From Clostridiales bacterium (lineage in GTDB: Bacteria > Bacillota > Clostridia > Oscillospirales > Oscillospiraceae), in NCBI GenBank assembly GCA_020861055.1, contig JAJBTD010000021.1, forward strand, positions 1 to 7,204: a stretch of 7,204 bases of DNA, written 5' to 3'. The translations under genes were made by a program, and so were the position numbers. Below the pieces are notes generated by a model. It worked only from the letters and a program-made list of their open reading frames with translations. It ran no database searches and had not been told where the DNA came from. Shown in pieces: positions 1-5,785 of the stretch. The number at the start of each line of letters is the position of its first letter. Position 1 is the first letter of the stretch.

Positions 1-266
1 GATGGTGGCTCCCCCCGCCCGGAGCAGCCCCGGCCAATGCGCAGCTCCGCCCCCACGGCGCTGAGCGTCAGCGCCTCCACCGGAAGTCCCATCACCCAGG
101 CCGCCAGCAGATGTCCCAGCTCATGACAGGCTGCGGCGACAAAAAACAGGAGGGACAGCCCGTATCCCTCCTCCGTCATCAGCAGCAGAGCCAGCACCAC
201 CCAGAAGCCCGGAGTCGCCCGGACGGGGAATCGCCCGCTCCCCCTATGCCGTGCCGCTGTCCTCAA
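1..266 (-). CDS. M50-family membrane metalloprotease (SpoIVFB-like), partial
   Basis: The visible 88 residues are the N-terminal part of a site-2-protease-type membrane zinc protease; the gene runs off the left edge. A hydrophobic segment (about residues 21-47) leads straight into HELGH (H48, E49, H52), the zinc-binding and catalytic helix of peptidase M50. It is followed by GLPVEALTLSAVGAELRIG (about 60-78), a stretch typical of SpoIVFB-like members. In the family, such enzymes cut membrane-embedded substrates; SpoIVFB itself processes pro-SigmaK in sporulation. That role is inference here. No ATG gives a full N-terminus: TTG at 266 has GGAGG six bases upstream, and the frame is closed further upstream by a stop at 354-356. 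The start overlaps the end of the preceding small membrane-protein gene by 23 bases, so the two are probably translationally coupled. The second half, with the usual third zinc ligand, is outside the window. The family call is firm; the exact start and substrate are not. Confidence 0.85.
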   Translation of the reverse strand, partial: MRTAARHRGSGRFPVRATPGFWVVLALLLMTEEGYGLSLLFFVAAACHELGHLLAAWVMGLPVEALTLSAVGAELRIGRGCSGRGEPP

Positions 267-627
267 GCTGCGCCTCCGACAGCTCGTCGTTTTCCTCCGT
301 CTCTGCCGTATCCTCGCTCTCCTCTGGGGCAAAAATCGTCTCGCACCAGTTGCCTACCGCCACGGCCACGCCCTCTCCCTGGCTGAGATCCTCTCCGAGC
401 TGAACAAAGGCGTCCCGAAGATCGGCGGCTCCGGCCCGCAGGCGCTCCAGCGCCCCCGCCCAGACTGCCGTCTGGTCCGGCAGATCCTGCCGCGCGCCCA
501 TCCACAGGGCGACGAGCAGCAGCACAGCCGCCATATGCCGGAGGGACCGCCCCGCCGACCGGTCCTTTCGCCGCATCTCCTCCGCTCGGCGACTTCGGCT
601 CGTCTCCCTTCTGACTCGTGATGACAT
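244..627 (-). CDS. Small single-pass membrane protein of unknown function
   Basis: I do not recognise this 127-residue protein. Residues 1-30 are very basic (about a dozen Arg/Lys). One hydrophobic segment follows (about 31-46, MAAVLLLVALWMG), then an alpha-helical region (about 55-100) and a strongly acidic tail (102-127, mostly Glu and Asp). By the positive-inside rule the N-terminus should be cytoplasmic and the rest outside or in the intermembrane space. The ATG at 627 has GGGGAGG seven bases upstream. The stop at 244-246 lies inside the M50 protease gene, which starts 23 bases earlier. The pairing resembles SpoIVFA-SpoIVFB, where a single-pass protein sits directly upstream of the protease and holds it in check, but I see no M23/LytM-type domain as in SpoIVFA, so this is an analogy of layout only. 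Two other minus-strand frames are also open here; the good ribosome site and plausible membrane topology favour this one. Confidence 0.75.
   Translation of the reverse strand: MSSRVRRETSRSRRAEEMRRKDRSAGRSLRHMAAVLLLVALWMGARQDLPDQTAVWAGALERLRAGAADLRDAFVQLGEDLSQGEGVAVAVGNWCETIFAPEESEDTAETEENDELSEAQLEDSGTA
273..277 (-). promoter_or_regulatory. Ribosome binding site for the TTG start of the M50 protease
   Basis: GGAGG on the minus strand lies six bases before TTG at 266, inside the end of the upstream 127-codon gene. It is the main reason for choosing TTG: the only ATG nearby in this frame is inside the first membrane segment, just before HELGH, and would remove sequence that resembles the family's normal N-terminus. 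Confidence 0.55.
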
Positions 628-633
628 AGCATC

Positions 634-669
634 GCCTCCCCATCTCAGCCTATGCTGGGACGGGGAGGC
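634..669 (-). promoter_or_regulatory. Strong hairpin masking the ribosome binding site of the small membrane protein gene
   Basis: On the minus strand the arms GCCTCCCCGTCCCAGC and GCTGAGATGGGGAGGC pair over 16 positions with one C-A mismatch and one G-T wobble, closing a 4-base ATAG loop. The 3' arm contains the whole GGGGAGG site (635-641) of the gene that starts at 627. The gap to gltX is only 51 bases. No T-run follows on the minus strand, so it is not a standard intrinsic terminator for gltX. It could lower translation of the downstream pair or protect the gltX message end from degradation. On the plus strand a short TTTT follows at 676-679, but no plus-strand gene ends here. The pairing is seen directly; the function is inferred. 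Confidence 0.6.
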
Positions 670-678
670 ATATACGTT

Positions 679-2178
679 TTATTCCACTGCCTTGAGTCGC
701 TGGACGGCCTTTTCCAGCCGGGCCAGGGCGCGGTTTTTGCCCAGTATCCAGGCGATCTCCGGTGCGCCGCCGGGTGTGACCGTCTTGCCCGCCAGAGCGA
801 TACGCACCGGCCACATGACCTTTGCGTTTTTCACTCCCAGCTCCTCTGCCAGGGCAGTCATGGCCGTCTTGATCTCCTCCGGCTCCCAGGCTTTCACCTC
901 CCGGAAACGGGGCAGAACAGCCTGGAGCAGCTCCAGAGCGCTCTCCATGGTGCTTTTGGATTTTTTATTCACAAACAGATCCAGATCATAGGGAGGGAGC
1001 CTATCGTAGAAGTCCACCTGTGCCGGGATATCGGTGAGCACCTTGCACCGGGCCTGGAGGGTTGTGGCGACCTTCGCCGGGTCGATGTCCGGCTCATGGA
1101 CGCTCTGGCGGATATAGGGCTCCGCCACGGCGGCGAAATCCTCCGGCGTCATGGCCCGGAGATAGACCTCGTTGAAGTGGGTCAGCTTATCCTTGTCGAA
1201 GATGGCCGGAGACTTGGAGATACGGCTGATATCGAACACCTTCACCAGCTCCTCCAGGGAGAAGATCTCCTCCTCCCCCTCCGGGGACCAGCCCAGCAGA
1301 GCCACATAGTTCACAATGGCCTGGGACAGATACCCCTCCGCCAGCAGGTCCTCATAGGAGGGGTCGCCGTGGCGCTTGGACATCTTGTGCTGCTCGTCCC
1401 GCATCACCGGGGCGCAGTGGATATAGGTAGGCACCTCCCAGCCGAAGGCCTGATAGAGCAGGTTGTACTTGGGGGCGGAGGCCAGATATTCGTTGCCCCG
1501 CACCACATGGGTAATGCCCATGAGATGATCGTCGATGACGTTGGCGAAGTTGTAGGTGGGCAGGCCGTCGCTCTTGACCATGACCCCTTCGTCCAGATCG
1601 CTGTTGTCCACCGTGATTTTTCCAAAAATCACATCGTCAAAGCTGGTGACCCCCGGCTCGATCTTCTGGCGGATAACATAGGGCTTGCCCTGAGCAGCCA
1701 GGGCGTCAGAGGCCTCACGGGAGATGTTCCGATAGGGGCACTCATGCTTCAGGGCGTTCTTCCCCAGGGCGGCGCCGTGAACCTCCGCCTCATCCGTCTT
1801 TTCGCAGAAGCAGCGGTATGCCCCGCCCCGCTCCAGCAGCAGCTCGGCGTATTTTCCGTACAGCTCCTGCCGTTGGGTCTGGATATACGGTCCCACCGGG
1901 CCGCCTACGTCCGGCCCCTCGTCGTGGTCCAGGCCGCACTGGGCCAGGGTGCGGTCGATGACCTCCACCGCGCCCTCCACCTTCCGAGTCTGGTCGGTAT
2001 CCTCGATGCGCAGAAGGAATTTTCCCCCCGCGTGCCGGGCGATGAGCCAGGTATACAGGGCGGTGCGGAGGTTGCCCACGTGCATATACCCCGTGGGGGA
2101 CGGGGCGAAACGGGTGCGCACCTCGCCCTTGGGGATGCGCTCCTCCATTTGCTGGAACCATTCGTAGTCAAGTGCCAT
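679..2178 (-). CDS. gltX: Glutamyl-tRNA synthetase
   Basis: Charges tRNA-Glu (and in many Firmicutes also tRNA-Gln, later amidated by GatCAB) with glutamate, using ATP, in the cytosol. The 499 residues match the family's usual length. The class I Rossmann domain opens with RFAPSPTGYMHVGN (about 23-36), where MHVG is the HIGH-type signature, followed by LLRIEDTDQTR (about 55-65). The KMSKR loop is at 265-269. A zinc-knuckle-like pattern is visible: C123-F-C125 and C147-P-Y149. The conserved segment with GLPTYNFANVIDDHLMGITHVVRG lies at about 205-228. The C-terminal third (about 320-499) is the helical anticodon-binding region, with NAKVMWPVRIALAGKTVTPGG near 451-471. ATG at 2178 has AGGAGG eight bases upstream. 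It has its own SigA promoter and is followed by a small membrane-protein gene and an M50 protease on the same strand, probably partly co-transcribed. Very sure of function; whether it also mischarges tRNA-Gln cannot be read from the sequence. Confidence 0.98.
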   Translation of the reverse strand: MALDYEWFQQMEERIPKGEVRTRFAPSPTGYMHVGNLRTALYTWLIARHAGGKFLLRIEDTDQTRKVEGAVEVIDRTLAQCGLDHDEGPDVGGPVGPYIQTQRQELYGKYAELLLERGGAYRCFCEKTDEAEVHGAALGKNALKHECPYRNISREASDALAAQGKPYVIRQKIEPGVTSFDDVIFGKITVDNSDLDEGVMVKSDGLPTYNFANVIDDHLMGITHVVRGNEYLASAPKYNLLYQAFGWEVPTYIHCAPVMRDEQHKMSKRHGDPSYEDLLAEGYLSQAIVNYVALLGWSPEGEEEIFSLEELVKVFDISRISKSPAIFDKDKLTHFNEVYLRAMTPEDFAAVAEPYIRQSVHEPDIDPAKVATTLQARCKVLTDIPAQVDFYDRLPPYDLDLFVNKKSKSTMESALELLQAVLPRFREVKAWEPEEIKTAMTALAEELGVKNAKVMWPVRIALAGKTVTPGGAPEIAWILGKNRALARLEKAVQRLKAVE

Positions 2179-2237
2179 CTCTGCGGCCTCCTCAGAATCT
2201 TCTTTTTCCCATTTTGGGGATGTTCCCTATTGCTTTC

Positions 2238-2266
2238 AGTATACCCGATTCCGCCGTCCTTGGCAA
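2238..2266 (-). promoter_or_regulatory. SigA promoter of gltX
   Basis: On the minus strand TTGCCA (2261-2266) and TATACT (2238-2243) are separated by exactly 17 bases. Transcription would begin near 2231, giving a leader of about 50 bases before the gltX ATG, with AGGAGG at 2187-2192. This leader is too short for a T-box. The promoter lies in the 125-base gap after cls, so gltX does not depend on cls read-through. I see no clear terminator for cls in this gap. Confidence 0.8.
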
Positions 2267-2303
2267 GCGTTCCCAACAGGGTCACATCCGATTCTTCTCT
2301 CTG

Positions 2304-3869
2304 TCACAGCAGCGGCGCAAACAGCCGCAGGCACATCTGCCCGAACCGCAGGGCGGCGCTGCGTCCGTTGGTGTACCGCTCCGTGACCTCCCGGCTCTGG
2401 GCCATCATGTCTTCAAAGTCCGCCTTCGTCTCGCCTACCGCCGGGCAGTGGGAGTAGAGGCAGCCGTTTTCAAAGTGGTGGTACAGGCTCCGATAATCCA
2501 GATTGATGGTGCCGCAGGCGGCCAGCACGTCGTCGGTAACACACATCTTACAGTGGCAGAAGCCGGGGGTGTACTCATAGATGCGCACGCCGTTCCGGGT
2601 GAGAGAGTTGTAATAGGATCGGGTGACGCTGTAGATGAGCTTTTTGTCCGGAATGCCGGGGGTGATGATGCGCACGTCCACCCCCCGCTTGGCGGCGAGG
2701 CCCAGGGCATGGGTCATCTCGTCGGTGATGATGAGGTAGGGGGTCACGAACCAGACGTATTGTTTAGCCCCCTCCACCATGCTGATATAGACGTTCTCCC
2801 CCACGTTCTCGTCGTCCATGGGGCTGTCCGCGTAGGGGAGGACGAAGCCCTCCGCCGTAGGGTCTGAGGGCAGCTCCGGCAGGTAGGGCAGGAAGTCAGC
2901 GTCGGGGACGCTGTTCCGCCGCCGGAGGACGTTCCACATCTCCAGGAAGGAAACGGTCATGGAGCGCACCGCCGCCCCCTCCAGCCGGATACCGGTGTCC
3001 TTCCAGTAGCCATAGGGGTGGGTCAGGTTGAAATACTCGTCGGCGATGTTATAGCCCCCGGTGTAGCCGATTCTGCCGTCGATAACCGTCAGCTTTCGGT
3101 GATCCCGGTTGTTCAGAAAGAAGTTAGCCACCGGGGCAAAACGGTTGAATACCCGGCAGCGAATGCCCTGGTCCTCCATCCGGCGGGCAAAGTCGGTGTC
3201 GATAAAGCCGATGCTCCCCATATCGTCATAGAGCAGCCGCACCTCCACCCCGGCCCTGACCCGGTCCACCAGGACCCGCTCCAACCGATGGAAGGCCTGG
3301 GCGTCCTCGATGGCATGGTATTCCAGGAAGATGAACCGCTCCGCCCGTGCCAGGTCAGCCAGCTGAGCCTCAAAGCCGTCGGATGCCTCAGAAAAATACT
3401 GCACCCTCGTATCCCGGTACACCGGGTAGCCTGCGTACTGCTTCAGGTAGCGGGCCAGATTCCCGCATCGCACGTCCTGAGCCTCCAGCTCTTCCCGGAC
3501 GGACGGCTCCTGGGGCAGCAAGGGCAGCAGCTCCCCGTCGATCTCCTCGTAACGCTTCCGCATGGTCCGGGTGGCCCCGCTGTTGCCGATGAGAAGAAAC
3601 AGGGTCACACCCACCAACGGGAAGGCCATAATGAGGATAATCCAGGGAGTCTTCATGGCAGAGGTGCCGTTCTGGTTGTAGATGAGCAGCACCAGAAACG
3701 CTGCCAGCAGACGGGTAGCGACAGAAATCCACTCTATATAATCGTTGAGCCGCTTCATCGCCAGGATAAACAGCACTACCTCCAGGATAAAGGCCAGCAG
3801 GACGGCGCACATCCGCTTGACGCCATTTCGATGGTAGGTGCGGTTCTCTATCGTTTCGTTTTCTCTCAT
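2304..3869 (-). CDS. cls: Cardiolipin synthase, phospholipase D family
   Basis: Joins two phosphatidylglycerol molecules to cardiolipin plus glycerol at the cytoplasmic membrane. The 521 residues match bacterial Cls. The N-terminal part has hydrophobic segments at about 18-38, 45-64 and 75-95 (the usual PLDc_N membrane region). Two HxKxxxxD motifs follow: H257, K259, D264 in HRKLTVID, followed by GYTGGYNIADEY, and H439, K441, D446 in HCKMCVTD, followed by GTINLDYRS. Both catalytic sites are intact. ATG at 3869 is chosen because GAGAGG precedes it by about nine bases and the N-terminus then has the normal membrane layout. It is transcribed from a near-consensus SigA promoter about 55 bases upstream and diverges from the pdaB-like gene. 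gltX follows on the same strand but has its own promoter. Other phospholipase-D-type transferases are possible, but membrane segments plus two HKD motifs at this length make Cls by far the best call. Confidence 0.95.
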   Translation of the reverse strand: MRENETIENRTYHRNGVKRMCAVLLAFILEVVLFILAMKRLNDYIEWISVATRLLAAFLVLLIYNQNGTSAMKTPWIILIMAFPLVGVTLFLLIGNSGATRTMRKRYEEIDGELLPLLPQEPSVREELEAQDVRCGNLARYLKQYAGYPVYRDTRVQYFSEASDGFEAQLADLARAERFIFLEYHAIEDAQAFHRLERVLVDRVRAGVEVRLLYDDMGSIGFIDTDFARRMEDQGIRCRVFNRFAPVANFFLNNRDHRKLTVIDGRIGYTGGYNIADEYFNLTHPYGYWKDTGIRLEGAAVRSMTVSFLEMWNVLRRRNSVPDADFLPYLPELPSDPTAEGFVLPYADSPMDDENVGENVYISMVEGAKQYVWFVTPYLIITDEMTHALGLAAKRGVDVRIITPGIPDKKLIYSVTRSYYNSLTRNGVRIYEYTPGFCHCKMCVTDDVLAACGTINLDYRSLYHHFENGCLYSHCPAVGETKADFEDMMAQSREVTERYTNGRSAALRFGQMCLRLFAPLL

Positions 3870-3925
3870 ATCAGGCTACCTCTCTGTCGGCAGGGAAAAG
3901 ATTTCAATGCTTATATTTCCAAAAT

Positions 3926-3954
3926 ATCATAGCAGAAAGGTTGTATTGTGTCAA
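3926..3954 (-). promoter_or_regulatory. Near-consensus SigA promoter of cls
   Basis: On the minus strand TTGACA (3949-3954, perfect -35) and TATGAT (3926-3931, one mismatch) are 17 bases apart, and a TG one base before the -10 adds an extended -10. Transcription would start near 3919, about 50 bases before the cls ATG. The local sequence is AT-rich against a GC-rich background. Confidence 0.88.
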
Positions 3955-4026
3955 TCGGAGACCATTTTCTCCGGAAACTCCAGTCCTGTGTAAAACTGTG
4001 GACAGCCGACAAAGGGCGCTGCATCC

Positions 4027-4051
4027 GCGGCCGTTCCATTCCATTGGCCGC
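4027..4051. repeat. Inverted repeat in the cls-pdaB divergent region
   Basis: GCGGCC (4027-4032) and GGCCGC (4046-4051) flank 13 bases that hold a tandem TTCCA TTCCA repeat. The right arm touches the candidate SigE -35 element of the pdaB-like gene. It may be an operator or a chance GC-rich palindrome. The rest of the 150-base divergent region shows nothing else clear. Confidence 0.3.
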
Positions 4052-4078
4052 ATCTTTCCTCTCTCCCCCGCATAGAAT
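4050..4078 (+). promoter_or_regulatory. Candidate SigE (sporulation) promoter of the pdaB-like gene
   Basis: GCATCTT (4050-4056), 14 bases, then CATAGAAT (4071-4078). The Bacillus SigE consensus is roughly KMATATT, 14-15 bases, CATACAAT, so each box differs at one position. Transcription would start near 4085, leaving a leader of about 20 bases with AGGAGG at 4092-4097. Agreement with a sporulation gene supports it; single-site matches of this kind can still be chance. No good SigA promoter is seen for this gene. Confidence 0.5.
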
Positions 4079-4104
4079 CCCTCCAGGAGAGAGGAGGGTT
4101 CCTT

Positions 4105-4920
4105 ATGAAGATCGTAGTGCTCCGACGGCAGGTTCTGACTGCCGCCGCCTGCTGTGTACTGGCGTTGGGGATGATCTGGATGGTCAGCCACCCCAGCGCC
4201 GTGGGCGCAGCGGCAGTGCAGCGGCAGCTGCCCATCTACAGCGTTCAGCGGGAGGAAAAGGTGGTGGCCCTGACCTTTGACGCCGCCTGGGGCAACGAGG
4301 ACACCCAGCAGCTCATCGACATCCTGGGCTCCTATAACGTCACCGCCACCTTTTTTCTGGTGGGGAGCTGGGTGGACAATTATCCGGAGTCAGTGAAGGC
4401 CCTGGCCGATGCGGGACACTCCATCCAGAACCACTCGGACACCCACCCCTACATGACCCAATGCTCGGCAGAGGAGATTTTACAGGAGCTGGACGCCTGT
4501 AATGACAAGATCGAGGCCATCACCGGTGTCCGGCCCACCCTCATCCGTCCCCCCTACGGGGACTACAACGACACCGTCGTCAACACCATCCGTTCCGCCG
4601 GGATGGAGCCCATCCAGTGGGATGTGGACAGCCTGGACTGGAAGGAGCTGTCCGCCGCTGAGATCACCCAGCGGGTGCTGGACGGGGTGGGTCCCGGCTC
4701 CATCGTCCTCTTTCACAATGCTGCCCTCCACACCCCGGAGGCCCTGCCGGATATCATCACCAGTCTGATGGAGCAGGGGTATTCCTTCGTCTCGGTGGCG
4801 GACCTGCTGCTGGAGGGGGAATACACCATCGACCACACAGGCCGCCAGTGTCCGGCGGAGGTATCCGCCCTACCGGAGAGCCTGCCGCCCCGGCTGCTCC
4901 GGCGGAGCCGGTCGGTGTAA
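4105..4920 (+). CDS. pdaB: PdaB-like polysaccharide deacetylase (spore cortex type)
   Basis: A NodB-fold carbohydrate esterase 4 protein of 271 residues. Residues about 10-28 form an N-terminal hydrophobic signal/anchor, so the enzyme acts outside the cell or in the space around the forespore, likely on peptidoglycan N-acetyl sugars. Motifs in order: LTFDAAWG (about 56-63, D59 the likely base), HSDTH (H110, H114, metal ligands), RPPYGDYND (R148 to about 156), DSLDWKE (about 175-181) and IVLFHN (H204). In classical members motif 1 is TFDDG; here the second Asp is Ala60. PdaA and PdaB proteins as a group also deviate there, and TFDxxWG is the PdaB style. The C-terminal tail (about 240-271) has no recognised domain and ends Arg-rich. 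ATG at 4105 has AGGAGG seven bases upstream. It is divergent from cls and about 180 bases before xpt, so probably a single-gene unit. The fold is certain; the exact PdaB assignment and in vivo activity are less so. Confidence 0.85.
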   Translation: MKIVVLRRQVLTAAACCVLALGMIWMVSHPSAVGAAAVQRQLPIYSVQREEKVVALTFDAAWGNEDTQQLIDILGSYNVTATFFLVGSWVDNYPESVKALADAGHSIQNHSDTHPYMTQCSAEEILQELDACNDKIEAITGVRPTLIRPPYGDYNDTVVNTIRSAGMEPIQWDVDSLDWKELSAAEITQRVLDGVGPGSIVLFHNAALHTPEALPDIITSLMEQGYSFVSVADLLLEGEYTIDHTGRQCPAEVSALPESLPPRLLRRSRSV

Positions 4921-4930
4921 ACGGCCCAAC

Positions 4931-5010
4931 TGCCCCTTTTGTCCATTTTCTCTTGTAAGGAAAGGGCAAATTTCGTCAAAATGGAACGTAAAAAACCGCC
5001 GGTTTTCCAT
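4931..5010 (+). other. pdaB-xpt intergenic hairpins, possible weak terminator
   Basis: Two imperfect inverted repeats follow the pdaB-like stop. First, TGCCC and TTT (4931-4939) pair with AAAGGGCA (4961-4968) around a long loop with one bulged base. Second, AAAACC (4992-4997) and GGTTTT (5001-5006) pair around GCC, and outer ATGG/CCAT (4981-4984/5007-5010) can pair across a 7-base bulge. Neither has the GC-rich stem plus T-run of a good terminator. The second ends at the -35 box of xpt and could instead be an operator. Confidence 0.3.
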
Positions 5011-5037
5011 GACAGGCAGACAGAAGTGTGATAGAAT
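5009..5037 (+). promoter_or_regulatory. SigA promoter of xpt
   Basis: ATGACA (5009-5014), 17 bases, TAGAAT (5032-5037), with TG one base before the -10 box (extended -10). Transcription would start near 5044 and give a leader of about 60 bases. The leader lacks the conserved core of a purine riboswitch and is too short for one plus an expression platform. Confidence 0.7.
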
Positions 5038-5103
5038 GTATCCGACAAATTTCCCGCTGGTACCGATACCGACGATCTGCACAGAAAGGGAGCATGGATA
5101 CTT

Positions 5104-5685
5104 ATGAAGCTGCTGGAAGACCGCATCCGGAAAGACGGCATCCTGGCCGAGGGCGACGTGCTGAAGGTGGACTGCTTTTTGAATCACCAGATGGACGTGA
5201 AGCTGTTCCACGAGATGGGCATGGAGTTCAAGCGCCTGTTCGCCGGTAAGCCCATCAACAAAATCCTGACCATCGAGGCCAGCGGCATCGGCATCGCCTG
5301 CGTGGTGGCAGAGTGTTTCGACGTGCCGGTGCTGTTTGCCAAGAAGTCCCAGAGCATCAACCTCTCCGGGGACGTCTACGCCACCAAGATTCAGAGCTAC
5401 ACCCACAAGCGGGTGTACGATGTCATCGTCTCCAAGCGGTTCATCGGGCCGGAGGACCACGTCCTCATCATCGACGACTTCCTGGCCAACGGCTGCGCCC
5501 TCCAGGGACTCATCGAGCTGGTGCAGGACGCCGGGGCCACGGTGGAGGGCATCGGCATCTGCATCGAAAAGGGCTTCCAGGAGGGCGGCAAGCTCATCCG
5601 GGCCACCGGCATCCAGCTGGAGTCCCTGGCCATCGTGGACCGGATGGACCCGGCCACCGGCGAGATCGTATTCCGGGAGCAGTAA
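5104..5685 (+). CDS. xpt: Xanthine phosphoribosyltransferase
   Basis: Cytosolic purine salvage enzyme: xanthine plus PRPP gives XMP plus pyrophosphate, feeding GMP synthesis. The 193 residues match the 194 of Bacillus subtilis Xpt, and the family's N-terminal pattern is present (DGILAEGDVLKVDCFLNHQMD, about 11-31). The PRPP-binding loop is VLIIDDFLANGCALQG (about 120-135), the type I PRTase signature. IEASGIGIA (about 57-65) and FAKKSQSINL (about 78-87) are further Xpt-typical stretches. ATG at 5104 is chosen because it aligns with the family start; its ribosome site AAGGGAG (5086-5092) is rather far at 11 bases. An ATG at 5094 is in another frame. It has its own SigA promoter and ends before a strong terminator, so it is probably monocistronic. 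In many Firmicutes xpt is paired with a xanthine permease and a purine riboswitch; neither is seen here. Confidence 0.96.
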   Translation: MKLLEDRIRKDGILAEGDVLKVDCFLNHQMDVKLFHEMGMEFKRLFAGKPINKILTIEASGIGIACVVAECFDVPVLFAKKSQSINLSGDVYATKIQSYTHKRVYDVIVSKRFIGPEDHVLIIDDFLANGCALQGLIELVQDAGATVEGIGICIEKGFQEGGKLIRATGIQLESLAIVDRMDPATGEIVFREQ

Positions 5686-5717
5686 GTCTCCCCTTCCGTT
5701 TTCCCATAAAGCGACAA

Positions 5718-5748
5718 AGTACCCCCGGCTCGACGAGCCGGGGGTACT
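5718..5748. terminator. Bidirectional intrinsic terminator between xpt and the symporter gene
   Basis: Perfect 14-bp inverted repeat AGTACCCCCGGCTC / GAGCCGGGGGTACT around a 3-base GAC loop, 32 bases after the xpt stop and 37 bases after the end of the converging symporter gene. The T-rich tail is broken on both sides: GTTGTTATGTGT on the plus strand, and TTTGTCGCTTTAT on the minus strand. It most likely ends both transcripts. Confidence 0.85.
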
Positions 5749-5785
5749 GTTGTTATGTGTCCCTATTCAGAACGTTCGCCAGAGC

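Noticed and set aside
263..643. Alternative 126-codon minus-strand frame overlapping the 127-residue gene
   Set aside because: Gly/Arg-rich product without a membrane segment. Its ATG overlaps the ribosome site of the preferred frame, and it has no ribosome site of its own that fits as well.
634..679. Plus-strand terminator (hairpin followed by TTTT)
   Set aside because: No plus-strand gene ends upstream, the T-run is short and seven bases from the stem, and the minus-strand reading explains the hairpin position better.
2179..2303. T-box or other long leader element before gltX
   Set aside because: The SigA promoter leaves only about 50 bases of leader, and no T-box conserved sequence is seen.
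652..2457. 601-codon open frame on the plus strand opposite gltX
   Set aside because: It is a mirror of the GC-rich codon pattern of gltX. The translation is low-complexity, His/Leu/Gly-rich without a known domain, there is no convincing promoter or ribosome site, and the minus strand encodes an intact GluRS.
3018..3932. 304-codon open frame on the plus strand opposite cls
   Set aside because: Antisense shadow of the intact cardiolipin synthase, with no recognisable domain and running into the cls promoter.
3988..4004. DnaA-box-like TGTGGACAG
   Set aside because: Single imperfect match with no cluster of boxes or AT-rich unwinding region; not an origin.
5038..5103. Purine riboswitch before xpt
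   Set aside because: The conserved core of the class is not present and the leader is too short.
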